A stretch of 48,815 nt of DNA from Candidatus Saccharimonadota bacterium (GTDB lineage: Bacteria; Patescibacteriota; Saccharimonadia; Saccharimonadales; JACQNP01). The notes under the pieces were generated by a model. That model was not told where the DNA came from and ran no database searches. It worked only from the letters and a program-made list of their open reading frames with translations. Shown one piece after another: positions 34,475-43,867 of this stretch; position 1 is the first letter of the stretch, and every line of letters begins with the position of its first letter. The stretch spans positions 1-48,815 of the forward strand of contig JAGQNP010000001.1 in NCBI GenBank assembly GCA_020428005.1. Direction: 5' to 3'. Both the position numbers and the translations under genes were made by a program.

Positions 34475-35541
34475 TGAATTACAAGCACATTGTAATTACA
34501 GGTGGCGCAGGATTTGTCGGATCAAATTTGGCTATCAAACTAAAGACTGATTTCCCTGAGCTCAATATTACTTGCTTAGACAATCTTAAGCGGCGCGGAT
34601 CAGAGCTAGCAATCAAACGCCTAAAGGATCTATCTATTGATTTTATTCATGGTGATATCAGGAACAAAGAAGATCTTGTTTTTGATAACGTTGATTTGCT
34701 AATTGAATGTTCGGCTGAACCTTCTGTCCTCGCAGGTATTAATTCTGCTCCTGATTATCTAATAAATACAAATCTCACTGGAACATTAAATTGCTTGGAG
34801 GTAGCCCGCCAGCATCAATCACATGTTATGTTTTTGTCGACAAGCCGTATATATCCAATAAGTTATATTAACAACCTAGATTTCAAAGAAACCGAAACCC
34901 GCTTTGCGATCTCGGATAATCAAAAAATTGCTGGAGCGAGCAGCCTTGGAATTGCTGAAAACTTCCCTCTCGACGCATCGCGTTCATTATACGGTGCTAC
35001 CAAGCTAGCTTCTGAGTTATTTCTAACTGAATATATTGATACCTATGGGTTAAAAGCAATCAATAATCGATGTGGTGTGATTACTGGGCCATGGCAAATG
35101 GGCAAAGTAGACCAGGGTGTTTTTGTACTTTGGGTTGCTAAACATTACTTTAATAAACAACTAGCATATATTGGTTATGGTGGTGAAGGAAAACAAGTTC
35201 GTGATTTCATACATATTGATGACTTATATAGAGCTATCGCTACTGAATTAAAAGATTTTGATACCTACGCCAACGACACCTGGAACATTGGTGGCGGATT
35301 AGAAAATAGCGTCTCTTTAAAAGAGCTTACTGCACTGTGTGAAGAAGTAACTGGAAACAAAATTACAATTGATTCTATAAAAGAAGATCGCCCAGCAGAT
35401 CTTAGATTTTTTATCACTGATAGTACAAAGTTTCTTGAAAAATCTGGCCTAAAATGGGAAAAGGACGCAAAAGCAACTGTTACTGATATTTATGAATGGA
35501 TAAAATCGAATGAAAAAGACCTCGAGCCAATCCTTGCCTAA
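34474..35541 (+). CDS. CDP-paratose 2-epimerase-like SDR, second copy
   Basis: The 355-residue extended SDR has TGGAGFVGSNLAIKLK, CSAEPSVLAGINSAPDY near 88, LSTSRIYPIS (the Tyv-type replacement of the usual xVYG), SRSLYGATKLASE with an intact Tyr/Lys, NNRCGVITGPWQMGK and GEGKQVRDFIHIDDL. It starts with GTG sharing one base with the previous stop (TAGTG). It is a distant paralogue of its neighbour rather than a copy. The two may act in series or as a heterodimer on the same nucleotide sugar (inference). Confidence 0.9.
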   Translation: MNYKHIVITGGAGFVGSNLAIKLKTDFPELNITCLDNLKRRGSELAIKRLKDLSIDFIHGDIRNKEDLVFDNVDLLIECSAEPSVLAGINSAPDYLINTNLTGTLNCLEVARQHQSHVMFLSTSRIYPISYINNLDFKETETRFAISDNQKIAGASSLGIAENFPLDASRSLYGATKLASELFLTEYIDTYGLKAINNRCGVITGPWQMGKVDQGVFVLWVAKHYFNKQLAYIGYGGEGKQVRDFIHIDDLYRAIATELKDFDTYANDTWNIGGGLENSVSLKELTALCEEVTGNKITIDSIKEDRPADLRFFITDSTKFLEKSGLKWEKDAKATVTDIYEWIKSNEKDLEPILA

Positions 35542-36295
35542 ACAACCATTGTTGTCGTTAGTAATCCCAGCTTATAACGAAGAGGCTGTTATAGAAAAAA
35601 CTGTACGTGCTTTTCATGACGAATTAAAAAAAGAAAAAATCCCTCACGAGATACTCGTGAGCAACGACAGCAGTAAAGATAAAACAGAGGAAATATTAAA
35701 GCGACTAACAAAAGAAATAAAAGAAGTCAGATACGTTAACAATGTGCCGCCTAATGGATTCGGCTTTAATGTGCGCAACGGCCTAGAAAATTATAATGGT
35801 GATTGTGTTGCTGTTGTCATGGCCGATATGTCGGACAGACCAGTAGATCTTGTTTCCTATTACAGAAAAATGCAGGAAGGAAATTATGATGCTGTATTTG
35901 GTTCTAGGTTTATTAAGGGTGGTAAAACTATAGACTATCCAAGGAATAAAATTTTTCTAAACAGATTCACCAATAACATAATTAGGGTGCTTTTTGGTGT
36001 TAAATATAACGATGTAACTAATGCTTTCAAGCTATACAAACGAGAGACTATCGACGGCGTAAAACCATTCTTAAGTCACCATTTTAACTTGACTGTCGAG
36101 TTACCTCTTAAAGCAATTGTAAGAGGATATACCTATGCAGTTGTTCCAAACTACTGGACTAACAGAGCAGTCGGAGAATCAAATCTCAAAATCAAAGAAA
36201 TGGGTAGTCGTTACTTTTATATAATTCTTTATTGTTTAATTGAAAAGTGGCTGTCAAGGGGTGATTATAAGAAAAAAGAGGAGGCAAATTTATGA
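35510..36295 (+). CDS. GT2 glycosyltransferase, polyprenyl-phosphate sugar synthase-like
   Basis: The 261-residue protein has LVIPAYNEEAVIEKTVRAF at the N-terminus, SNDSSKDKTEEIL near 51, the acidic metal site VVMADMSDRP near 104, AVFGSRFIKGG near 129 and NAFKLYKRETI. This is the DPM1/ArnC layout without membrane helices. It would transfer a sugar to undecaprenyl phosphate for later use by a membrane transferase. Its start lies 32 bases inside the preceding gene. It is followed by a methyltransferase with a 4-base overlap and then by a large membrane protein. Confidence 0.88.
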   Translation: MKKTSSQSLPKQPLLSLVIPAYNEEAVIEKTVRAFHDELKKEKIPHEILVSNDSSKDKTEEILKRLTKEIKEVRYVNNVPPNGFGFNVRNGLENYNGDCVAVVMADMSDRPVDLVSYYRKMQEGNYDAVFGSRFIKGGKTIDYPRNKIFLNRFTNNIIRVLFGVKYNDVTNAFKLYKRETIDGVKPFLSHHFNLTVELPLKAIVRGYTYAVVPNYWTNRAVGESNLKIKEMGSRYFYIILYCLIEKWLSRGDYKKKEEANL

Positions 36296-36969
36296 AAGAC
36301 TATGTTTTATCCATTTACGCTGATCGCTTTGACAAGAGTGTGGCAAAAAGAAACATAATGTGGGAAGTTTTATGTGAAGATTTTTTTCAAAAATTTATCA
36401 ACGAGAATGACGTCGTGCTTGATCTTGCTGCAGGCTACTGTGAGTTTATTAATAACATTAATTGTAAACAAAAGATTGCTGTAGATTTAAATATAAAGAC
36501 AAAAAAAATGGCTAATAAAGACGTGGAAGTGTTCCAAGCTTTGAGTACCAAACTCCCTAAAAAACTAACGAATAAGGTTGATGTTGTGTTTACAAGCAAT
36601 TTTTTTGAACACCTAGATAGTAAAAATGAACTTATTGATACTTTAAAAGAAATACATAGGGTACTAAAGCCCGGCGGTAAATTAATGGTCTTGCAACCAA
36701 ATATTCGATTAGTTGGAAATCAATATTGGGACTATATAGACCACACGTTGCCAATCACAGAAAAAAGTCTTGCTGAAGCATTTCATCTTACAAATTATAC
36801 TCAAACATATCGCAAAGTAAGATTTTTGCCCTATACCGCTAATTCTAAAATACCTGCTACAAAGTGGTTGATAAAATTATATCTAAAAATTCCTCTAGCC
36901 CAGTTATTAATGGGTAAGCAAACTTTCGCAATTGCAACAAAGAATAAACGTGCCAAAAAAGAGAAATAA
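36292..36969 (+). CDS. Class I SAM-dependent methyltransferase
   Basis: The 225-residue protein shows motif I VLDLAAGYCEFINN near 43, SNFFEHLDSKNEL near 102 and the VLKPGGKLMVLQPN motif near 123. The fold is that of small-molecule methyltransferases. GGAGG lies before the ATG, which overlaps the GT2 stop (ATGA). It probably methylates a sugar or a lipid-linked intermediate made by its neighbours; the acceptor is not deducible. The C-terminus is basic (KNKRAKKEK). Confidence 0.87.
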   Translation: MKDYVLSIYADRFDKSVAKRNIMWEVLCEDFFQKFINENDVVLDLAAGYCEFINNINCKQKIAVDLNIKTKKMANKDVEVFQALSTKLPKKLTNKVDVVFTSNFFEHLDSKNELIDTLKEIHRVLKPGGKLMVLQPNIRLVGNQYWDYIDHTLPITEKSLAEAFHLTNYTQTYRKVRFLPYTANSKIPATKWLIKLYLKIPLAQLLMGKQTFAIATKNKRAKKEK

Positions 36970-36971
36970 TT

Positions 36972-38705
36972 ATGGAATTCTTGTACTTCATATTCATACA
37001 TATTGTTTTCCTACTTCCCTCTTTCGGTTATGTTTCAAAAATAAAAACATTAGATAAGAAACCAGTTTTAAGTATATGTGTTGCCTATTCAATGAGCTTA
37101 TTTGTTTTCATGATGGGTGGAATTCTAGAATACGCAATTGATATACCCGCTGGCTATTTAACTATCTTGTTATGGATTTATATTGTATCCGGCAGTTTTC
37201 TATTTATTAGAGATAGGTCTTGGAAACAATTAATTTCAGCTAGACTAATAATCGCTTGCTTTCTATTGATGACCCTATTGCCAGGTTTACTTTTAAATCT
37301 TACATTGATTAGTACTTCAGATTCTTCATATATTCCTGACCCGGCACCAATCGAAAATAGAAACTACAATGTGTTAAATGTTAAGGTATTGAATTTTGCT
37401 CATACTCAAGCTAACGATAACTACATCCCATATCGCCAAGCGCAGTTCTTTCAAAACAATCTGGATCCTGCAAAAAACTCCTTTATAGAAGAATGGGATG
37501 TTAATTTCTTTCAAAGAACTATATTGATGGGTTCTGTTACTACTTCCTTTTATAACCTACTTGGAGACCAAACACCAATACCGTATTTGTGGTCAAATGA
37601 TGCAAGTGATAATGATAGAACTTATGTGAAATTCCAAATAATTTCACATATTCTGAATTCAATTCTAATCTTTCCCGCTTTTTTGTTAATAATTAAGTTC
37701 TTTGGCAAAAGAACAGCTTACATGACGCTACCATTTTTTGTAATAAGTAGTTTTTTTGCTTACAACTCAATATTCTCTTGGCTAAAATCACTAGTAGCAT
37801 TTTTTATTCTGCTGTCTTGGGTTTTCTTATTAGACAAGCAGCCAAGGAACTATATATATTTGTCTGGTTTAGCTGCTGGAATGGCGTATCTTACTCATGA
37901 TCTAGCTCTTATATATATTGCTACGTCAGGTTTATACCTATTGATCAAAAAAAGGTATTTTGACCTATTTAGGTTTTCTAGCTTAGCAATACTATTTATG
38001 ATCCCATGGGTTTTTGTGTCATCAATTCTATACAAGAAACCGAGTACTTTTATATATTATCCGCTTTCTCTTGATGGCATACCTAAAACCAATGATGGAA
38101 GACAAATCATCAGAGAATTTTTAGCTACTAGCCCACTTAAAATAATCTGGGTGCGACTTAACGGTTTAATGTACCTGGTCACACCACGCCAATTACTTTT
38201 CCCAAATGAAAAACCTTTACCTACCCAAATTTGGGCCCTGGGAATATATTCAATTCCAGGATCCTTGGGGATTGGTCTAATGTTCGCTTTCTTTGCGGGT
38301 TTAATAAAACGTATTCCTTCCCGAAAACTATTTTGGTTTCTTATAATTACACCCGTTATATTAACAACTATTATGTTCGGAAACCCAAAGATTCTTGGTT
38401 CTCTACACTTTAGTGCTGCTTTATTAATTTTGATGATGGGTTATTCGATAAAATCACTTTTGTCATTTGAAAAAATAGGAAACAAACTGGTTTTTATAAT
38501 CCTCGGTGTTAATGTTTTGTATTTGTTATATTTTATTGGTTATAGTTTTAACTTTAAACTATCTTCCTGGATTAATAACATTAATGATGTTGTTTCTGTT
38601 TTGGGCATCATCTTAGTGATAGGATTTTCTGCTTATGTTGCCATGTTGATTAGTAAAACAACTGACCGAAAACTCAATACACAAAAAGATTTCACATCTT
38701 TTTAG
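36972..38705 (+). CDS. Large polytopic membrane protein, possible GT-C transferase
   Basis: The 577-residue protein has about 12 hydrophobic helices spread over its length. One large extracytoplasmic loop after the fourth helix (about 112-215) is rich in Asp, Asn, Tyr and Phe (STSDSSYIPDPAP, NDNYIPYRQAQFF). A conserved-looking AGMAYLTHDLALIYI lies near 300. The layout suits a GT-C glycosyltransferase using polyprenyl-phosphate sugars, and the genomic place after a DPM1-like GT2 supports that, but the signature motif is not certain. It has no Shine-Dalgarno of note and follows the methyltransferase by two bases. Confidence 0.75.
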   Translation: MEFLYFIFIHIVFLLPSFGYVSKIKTLDKKPVLSICVAYSMSLFVFMMGGILEYAIDIPAGYLTILLWIYIVSGSFLFIRDRSWKQLISARLIIACFLLMTLLPGLLLNLTLISTSDSSYIPDPAPIENRNYNVLNVKVLNFAHTQANDNYIPYRQAQFFQNNLDPAKNSFIEEWDVNFFQRTILMGSVTTSFYNLLGDQTPIPYLWSNDASDNDRTYVKFQIISHILNSILIFPAFLLIIKFFGKRTAYMTLPFFVISSFFAYNSIFSWLKSLVAFFILLSWVFLLDKQPRNYIYLSGLAAGMAYLTHDLALIYIATSGLYLLIKKRYFDLFRFSSLAILFMIPWVFVSSILYKKPSTFIYYPLSLDGIPKTNDGRQIIREFLATSPLKIIWVRLNGLMYLVTPRQLLFPNEKPLPTQIWALGIYSIPGSLGIGLMFAFFAGLIKRIPSRKLFWFLIITPVILTTIMFGNPKILGSLHFSAALLILMMGYSIKSLLSFEKIGNKLVFIILGVNVLYLLYFIGYSFNFKLSSWINNINDVVSVLGIILVIGFSAYVAMLISKTTDRKLNTQKDFTSF

Positions 38706-38729
38706 AATTCGAGTAAGCACAGAGTACTA

Positions 38730-38767
38730 TTGATTTTTTATATCTCTTATGCTAAAATAATAGCATA
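38730..38767 (+). promoter_or_regulatory. Promoter overlapped by a perfect palindrome
   Basis: TTGATT (38730-38735) and TAAAAT (38753-38758) are 17 bases apart. The perfect inverted repeat TATGCTA-AAATAA-TAGCATA (38748-38767) covers the -10 box and the likely start point, the typical place for a repressor operator. A hairpin in RNA is also possible, but no U-run follows on this strand. Confidence 0.55.
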
Positions 38768-38796
38768 GTATTAATCTTTCATTAGAAAATGTAAAA

Positions 38797-39375
38797 ATGA
38801 CTAAATACAAACACAAAAAGCAATCTAAAACCAACCCTGGAAAAAGATATGTGCTTCTTTTGCTACTAGGCGTTGCCATTTTAGTGAGCGGATACGCTTC
38901 GTTACGATATTTCAACAACAAATCAAACGTTAATTCTTCTCCGTCGAATGTAGATTCAAATGGCGACTATCTGAATCTAAATCCACCTACTGAGGAAGAA
39001 AAACAACAAGCAGATAATAATAAGAAAGCCTTGAGTAAAGACGAAAATGAAAATTCAAATAATACAAATACCAACAATAGTTCTGCGGTTGTTATTATTA
39101 GTCGATTAGGTACCTATGAAGGCCAAGTAGAAGCAGCCGGATATGTGCAAAATGTTTTCGAAGATGGTGGTAAATGTCTATATACATTTACTAATGGTTC
39201 TTCGAAACTAACACGAGAAGTAGATGCTTTTCGGGATGTAACAACAACTATCTGTTCCGGTGTCGAAATACCAATAAGTGAATTTGCAAACAAAGGAAAA
39301 TGGCAACTAACAATATCCTATAAGTCATCGCTTTATGAGGGTAGTTCTACTCAACAAGATATAGAGGTACAATAG
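38797..39375 (+). CDS. Membrane-anchored extracytoplasmic protein
   Basis: The 192-residue protein has a Lys-rich cytosolic head (about 1-22), one membrane helix (about 23-40), a long Asn/Ser/Asp-rich linker (about 41-100) and a compact beta-rich domain (about 105-192). That domain has two Cys (GGKCLYTF and TTICSGVEIP) that could form a disulfide. It looks like an Ig-like surface domain on a stalk. The gene lies four bases before the secreted repeat protein and shares its promoter, so the two probably work together at the cell surface. Confidence 0.75.
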   Translation: MTKYKHKKQSKTNPGKRYVLLLLLGVAILVSGYASLRYFNNKSNVNSSPSNVDSNGDYLNLNPPTEEEKQQADNNKKALSKDENENSNNTNTNNSSAVVIISRLGTYEGQVEAAGYVQNVFEDGGKCLYTFTNGSSKLTREVDAFRDVTTTICSGVEIPISEFANKGKWQLTISYKSSLYEGSSTQQDIEVQ

Positions 39376-39379
39376 GTTT

Positions 39380-41134
39380 ATGGTTTTCTTTAGCACACAG
39401 AACACAAAAAGATTCATGCTATTTTTTTTAGCTGTTTTGTTTAGTTTTTCAGTTTTTACTTCGCTGCAAAGAGTTTCCGCACTATCTGGTAACGATTTCA
39501 GAGCTGGGCGCATTATTGATGATCATATATTTTTTGATAGTAATGCCCTAGGGGTTTCTGATATTCAGGCATTTCTAAATAGCAAGGTGCCTTCTTGTGA
39601 TACAAATGGCACACAGCCTTATAGTGGTACTACACGTGGCGCCTATGGCACAAGTCGTGGATACCCACCTCCATATACTTGCTTAAAAGACTATCAACAA
39701 AACGTTCCCTATATGCCAGCTGACAGTTACTGCAGTGGAGCTGTAGGTGGTGGAACAAAATCAGCAGCACAAATTATTAAGGATGTATCTGTTGCTTGTT
39801 CAGTTAGTCCTAAAGTTATGCTTGTATTGCTGCAAAAAGAGCAAAGTCTTTTAACAGATGATTGGCCTTGGTCAATCCAATACACAAAAGCCACTGGATA
39901 TGGATGCCCTGACAGCAGTCTACCCGTCAGTGTTGATGCTAATCAAAATGGCTGCTATGACGATGTTGAGGGCTTTTTCAATCAGATTTATTATGCTGCT
40001 AGACAATACCAAAGATACTCAAAAGATGCTTCTTCTTTTAGTTATCGATTTAATAGGACAAATTACATTCAGTATAACCCTAATACTGGATGTGGTGGTA
40101 CCAATATTTTTATCGAGAATCAGGCAACTGCAGGGTTGTATAACTATACTCCTTATCAACCAAATTCTGCTGCTCTAGCAAATTTGTATGGTACTGGTGA
40201 TGGATGTAGTGCTTACGGAAATCGAAATTTCTGGAGATTATATACTGACTGGTTTGGCTCCACTGTAAGTGGTGTCTGCTATAACGGTGTAACACAAGTT
40301 AAAACAGATGTTCAATTTAGTAAGTACGACTCAGATGCTGACACTGCAAATCTAATAATCTATTCCGGAACTGGTAGCGGTTGTGTTGAATCACATGTTT
40401 GGAATCCTGGTTTCACAAGCTGGAAGGCACATATAGCTAGTAATCAACCAGGTGTAGTAGCAGCAAATAACAAGGTTTTGTTTGCAGATCTTGATGGAAA
40501 TAAGAGAGATTACCCCCTGCTTGTTGGCTTACAAGGTACAGGTTCCGGAAAAGTTGAAACGCATATCTGGACAAAGCCATGGTCATATTTCTTCTCGCAA
40601 AAGGCAAGCCCTCATTCAGCTATTGATCCTGCGACCCGCGAGGTTCTTATGGCAGATCTGAACGGGAATGGAAAAGATGAGGCAATTCTCGTGGCATACA
40701 GTGGTACTGGCTCTGGAAAGGTTGAAATTCATGGATGGAATATTGCATCAACTAGTTTCTTATACAACAAAGCGACTAATCGGCTTGCGGTTGACTCAAC
40801 CAAACACAAGATTAGATTCGCTGATCTTGATGGAGACGGAGATGACGAGGCAATTCTAGTATCTCTCACCGGAACTGCTTCGGGTCGGGTTGAGTTTCAT
40901 GTTTGGGCACCCGGGGAGAATTCTTGGTTATCCCATACTGCATCAAATATGCCAATAATAAACCCGACAGACGCTAAGGTTGAGTTTGGTGATGTTGATG
41001 GAGATGGCCGTGACGAGGCAATCCTTGTTGGATTGCGCGGAACTGGAAGCGGTAAAGTTGAATTTCATGTTTGGAACTATGGCTTTACTTCTTGGAAATC
41101 ACACGCAGCCTCAAATCAAATTGTTCTTCCGTAA
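39380..41134 (+). CDS. Secreted protein with lysozyme-like head and five FG-GAP-like repeats
   Basis: The 584-residue protein has a signal peptide (about 1-34, cleavage after RVSA). The head (about 35-300) contains VACSVSPKVMLVLLQKEQSL, whose Glu154 sits where transglycosylases have their catalytic Glu, then WSIQYTKATGYGCPD and NQIYYAARQYQRY. A lysozyme or glucosaminidase activity is only a suggestion. About ten Cys suggest disulfides. Residues about 303-584 are five repeats of roughly 56 residues with DxDGDGxDEAILV and GTGSGKVEFHVW, as in FG-GAP/VCBS beta-propeller blades with Ca-binding loops; the first repeat is degenerate. It likely contacts host or neighbour cells. Confidence 0.82.
   Translation: MVFFSTQNTKRFMLFFLAVLFSFSVFTSLQRVSALSGNDFRAGRIIDDHIFFDSNALGVSDIQAFLNSKVPSCDTNGTQPYSGTTRGAYGTSRGYPPPYTCLKDYQQNVPYMPADSYCSGAVGGGTKSAAQIIKDVSVACSVSPKVMLVLLQKEQSLLTDDWPWSIQYTKATGYGCPDSSLPVSVDANQNGCYDDVEGFFNQIYYAARQYQRYSKDASSFSYRFNRTNYIQYNPNTGCGGTNIFIENQATAGLYNYTPYQPNSAALANLYGTGDGCSAYGNRNFWRLYTDWFGSTVSGVCYNGVTQVKTDVQFSKYDSDADTANLIIYSGTGSGCVESHVWNPGFTSWKAHIASNQPGVVAANNKVLFADLDGNKRDYPLLVGLQGTGSGKVETHIWTKPWSYFFSQKASPHSAIDPATREVLMADLNGNGKDEAILVAYSGTGSGKVEIHGWNIASTSFLYNKATNRLAVDSTKHKIRFADLDGDGDDEAILVSLTGTASGRVEFHVWAPGENSWLSHTASNMPIINPTDAKVEFGDVDGDGRDEAILVGLRGTGSGKVEFHVWNYGFTSWKSHAASNQIVLP
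40290..41131 (+). repeat. Five tandem coding repeats of about 168 bases
   Basis: Each unit encodes a DxDGDG calcium-binding-like loop, a hydrophobic strand (EAILVG), GTGSGKVE and HVW followed by a variable segment ending with His-x-Ala-Ser. Units two to five are most alike and the first is diverged (YDSDADTAN). The repeats are similar in protein but clearly different in DNA, so they are old rather than recently duplicated. Confidence 0.7.
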
Positions 41135-41187
41135 ATTTAACTGGCAACTAGAATCAATGTATCAATTTTTGGTATTATAGGTTACAT

Positions 41188-43770
41188 ATGTCTCAACAAA
41201 AACAGACACTATCTTGTCTAATAATTACTTATGGACCCGTACCTACTCCTCAATATCAAACAATTGAAGGTGGCGGCATGCGAGCCTGGGGACTAGCAAA
41301 AGGACTGCTTGCTAATAATATAGATGTGACAGTCGGTGTAAACAATTCTTTCTCACAAGAGTTAAGTGAGCATGATGGAGTAAAACTTGTAAATTGGAAT
41401 CTGGATGAACAATTCATAAGTCTAATGAACAGTTTTGACAGTGTGATAATAAGCTACTGCATGGGTGATCCTTCCATTTTTGTGGCCAATAACATATCAA
41501 AAGAGGTTCAGCTTATTCTTGATTTATATGTTCCTATTTATGTTGAAGTTTCTGCTCGGGAATCAAAAAATGTTGAACAAGAGTACAAGAACTATTTTTC
41601 GGATCTGTCACGACACAACAATACATTATCTCGTGGCGATTATTTCCTTTGTGCAAGTGAGAGCCAAAAGATATTCTATACCGGTGTTCTTTCTAGCCTA
41701 GGCATTATTAATCCTCGAACCTACAGAGAGTCTCGATTATTAATTGTTCCATTTGGCATACATAGTAATAAGATAAAAAGCAAACTTGATCCTTACAAAG
41801 AACTAGGATTAAGAAAAAAAGATGATAAACGGATTCTGTGGTTTGGTGGTATGTACCCTTGGTTTCGTGTTGATGAATTTATTAAGGCGATTTCTATTCT
41901 TTCGAAAGAAGATGCAAGTTACAAATTTGTCATTGTGGGTGGAAAAAACCCGTTTAATCCTAATCCCGATTTTAGTCGGCAATATGATGCCGTTTATGAT
42001 TTTGCAAAAGATAGCAAGCTTTTGAATAAGAATGTGTTTTTCGTAGATTGGGTTGATTTTGATACACGTATTAATTGGTATGAATATGCTGATTTTGTGA
42101 TTAGTATCAATCAGCCCGGCGAAGAAAACATTCTCTCGTGGCGCACTAGAGTAATGGATTATGTGTGGGGCGAGGTGGTAACACTAACAAATGGCGGCGA
42201 TACATTGAGTGAAGATCTTCTTAAGTCGGGTGCTGCTTTAAAAATGGACGACTTGTCTTCTGAGAGTATTGTTAAATCAATTAATGATATATACAAGGAA
42301 AAGGGTGTCTTAAGTGGTGTAAAGAAATCCCTCACTGACATTAAACCCAAGTATTATTGGGAAAACGTGACTGAACCTCTTTCAAAAATAATAACTGAAA
42401 AATTGAGACCGTCTGTAAATGAAAAAGAATTTCGTAAAGAAATTGGTTTTAACAACAATAATTATTCACAAATAGATCCTTCAAAAAACACAGTATATTT
42501 TGGTAAGGCCCGGAAAGCTGTGAAGCTAATTCCAAAAGCTTTAGTTTATGCTAAGAATAAAGGTCTTAGAGAATCTTCAAAATTAGCACTTAACACTTTA
42601 AAAAACCAAACAGCAAAAAAAGTAAGGCCAAACCATAAACAATATATCTTTCTATCACATCCTATTGATAATAGCGGTGCGCCTGTTGTTTTGTTGCAGG
42701 TTATTCATGACCTTATTAGCAAGAACCCAAGTATTCGTAAGTCAATTAGAGTAATAGCACCCTTGGTTAACAAAAATCGTAAAAAAGAACTTTTAGATAT
42801 GGGTATTGTTGCAGAAAAAGCAGCCCATGGACTGGGTGGATCATTAACAGGAGCTCAACTAAGTATCAAAAAAAACGATTTTGTATTATTGAATACTGTT
42901 GCTATTTTTGATAATTATCGTAACTACATCTTTAATCTGCTTGGTGCAAATCGGTTAAACCATGCGTACTGGTTTATTCACGAAGATGTTGAACAAACAA
43001 AGGTTGTCGCACCTCAGTTGCTAGCCCCAGAAAACATTAAAAAGATACATAAACTAGTGGAGAGCGAAAAACTAACCATATTCGTGCCTTCTAAAAGAGT
43101 TCAGGTTGATTACAATAGGCTACTGCAAACAGAGAAAGTCAAACAAGTTAATTTAAGGGTAGATGTTGAAGAAAAGTATCTTACGAAACGTCCTCCTGGT
43201 AACTATCAAAAAATTAACTTTTTGTTATCAGGAAACGCGGCAGATGGTCGCAAGGGCCAGTTAGTAGCGCTGGCTGCATTTCAAAAATTCTTACTATCTT
43301 ATCAATCAATCAGTCCAGATAAATATAGAGATTTTTCAGTCAGTTTCGTGGCAGTTAATAATGATTATTTGTCCCAACAAATTAAGTCAGTTGGTAAGGC
43401 AGTTTTGGGTGATAAGTTACTGATATATCCATCCTTACCAAGAGATAAAGCTATGGAGATCACATATAATTGTAACGCTGTTATATGTTGTTCACTTAAT
43501 GAAACGTTTGCATTGTACGTAGCTGAAGGCATGGCAATGGGACATATAGTTCTTAGAAATAATTCTGCAGGTGTTGATGAACAGCTTATTGATGGAGTTA
43601 ACGGATATTCAATAGATAGTGATAATATCAACCAATTTGCGGAAATAATTGAGAAAATATTGAATAAAAGTACTTTGGATAAGCAACTGTGTGAAATGGG
43701 TTCCGAGTCACAAAAAATCGCTGCAGGATTTTTGAATCAAAACTATTCTAATGAAATAAAACTTTATTGA
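41188..43770 (+). CDS. Double GT-B glycosyltransferase
   Basis: The 860-residue protein appears to hold two GT-B units joined by a basic linker (about 430-480). The first (about 1-410) has GGMRAWGLAKGLLANNIDV and KRILWFGGMYPWFRVDEFIK. The second (about 485-860) has LSHPIDNSGAPVVLL, YWFIHEDVEQTKVV and the Glu-pair motif NETFALYVAEGMAMGH. Double transferases of this kind polymerise the repeat in ABC-exported O-antigens such as those of E. coli O8/O9. Gene position before the WbdD-like and Wzt/Wzm genes fits that. A TATTAT box (41174-41179) is eight bases before the ATG, without Shine-Dalgarno. Confidence 0.87.
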   Translation: MSQQKQTLSCLIITYGPVPTPQYQTIEGGGMRAWGLAKGLLANNIDVTVGVNNSFSQELSEHDGVKLVNWNLDEQFISLMNSFDSVIISYCMGDPSIFVANNISKEVQLILDLYVPIYVEVSARESKNVEQEYKNYFSDLSRHNNTLSRGDYFLCASESQKIFYTGVLSSLGIINPRTYRESRLLIVPFGIHSNKIKSKLDPYKELGLRKKDDKRILWFGGMYPWFRVDEFIKAISILSKEDASYKFVIVGGKNPFNPNPDFSRQYDAVYDFAKDSKLLNKNVFFVDWVDFDTRINWYEYADFVISINQPGEENILSWRTRVMDYVWGEVVTLTNGGDTLSEDLLKSGAALKMDDLSSESIVKSINDIYKEKGVLSGVKKSLTDIKPKYYWENVTEPLSKIITEKLRPSVNEKEFRKEIGFNNNNYSQIDPSKNTVYFGKARKAVKLIPKALVYAKNKGLRESSKLALNTLKNQTAKKVRPNHKQYIFLSHPIDNSGAPVVLLQVIHDLISKNPSIRKSIRVIAPLVNKNRKKELLDMGIVAEKAAHGLGGSLTGAQLSIKKNDFVLLNTVAIFDNYRNYIFNLLGANRLNHAYWFIHEDVEQTKVVAPQLLAPENIKKIHKLVESEKLTIFVPSKRVQVDYNRLLQTEKVKQVNLRVDVEEKYLTKRPPGNYQKINFLLSGNAADGRKGQLVALAAFQKFLLSYQSISPDKYRDFSVSFVAVNNDYLSQQIKSVGKAVLGDKLLIYPSLPRDKAMEITYNCNAVICCSLNETFALYVAEGMAMGHIVLRNNSAGVDEQLIDGVNGYSIDSDNINQFAEIIEKILNKSTLDKQLCEMGSESQKIAAGFLNQNYSNEIKLY

Positions 43771-43806
43771 AATATTATCTACCTTTTACGACATATTTTA
43801 TTCTTA

Positions 43807-43867
43807 TATAATAGGATCCGACATTGGTATTTAATGAAACTGGGGAAAGATTATTAAAAGCGGCGAT
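43807..43867 (+). promoter_or_regulatory. Promoter and leader of the WbdD-like gene
   Basis: A perfect TATAAT is at 43807-43812; the -35 region is poor. The leader to TTG 43868 holds two tiny ORFs. TTG 43824 gives 15 codons (LVFNETGERLLKAAI) whose TGA overlaps the TTG start as TTGA. ATG 43834 gives seven codons. The overlap could couple translation to the large gene. Confidence 0.4.

Noticed and set aside
40290-41131. Recent tandem DNA duplication or recombination hot-spot
   Set aside because: The five repeats are alike in protein but differ widely at the DNA level, so they are ancient coding repeats.
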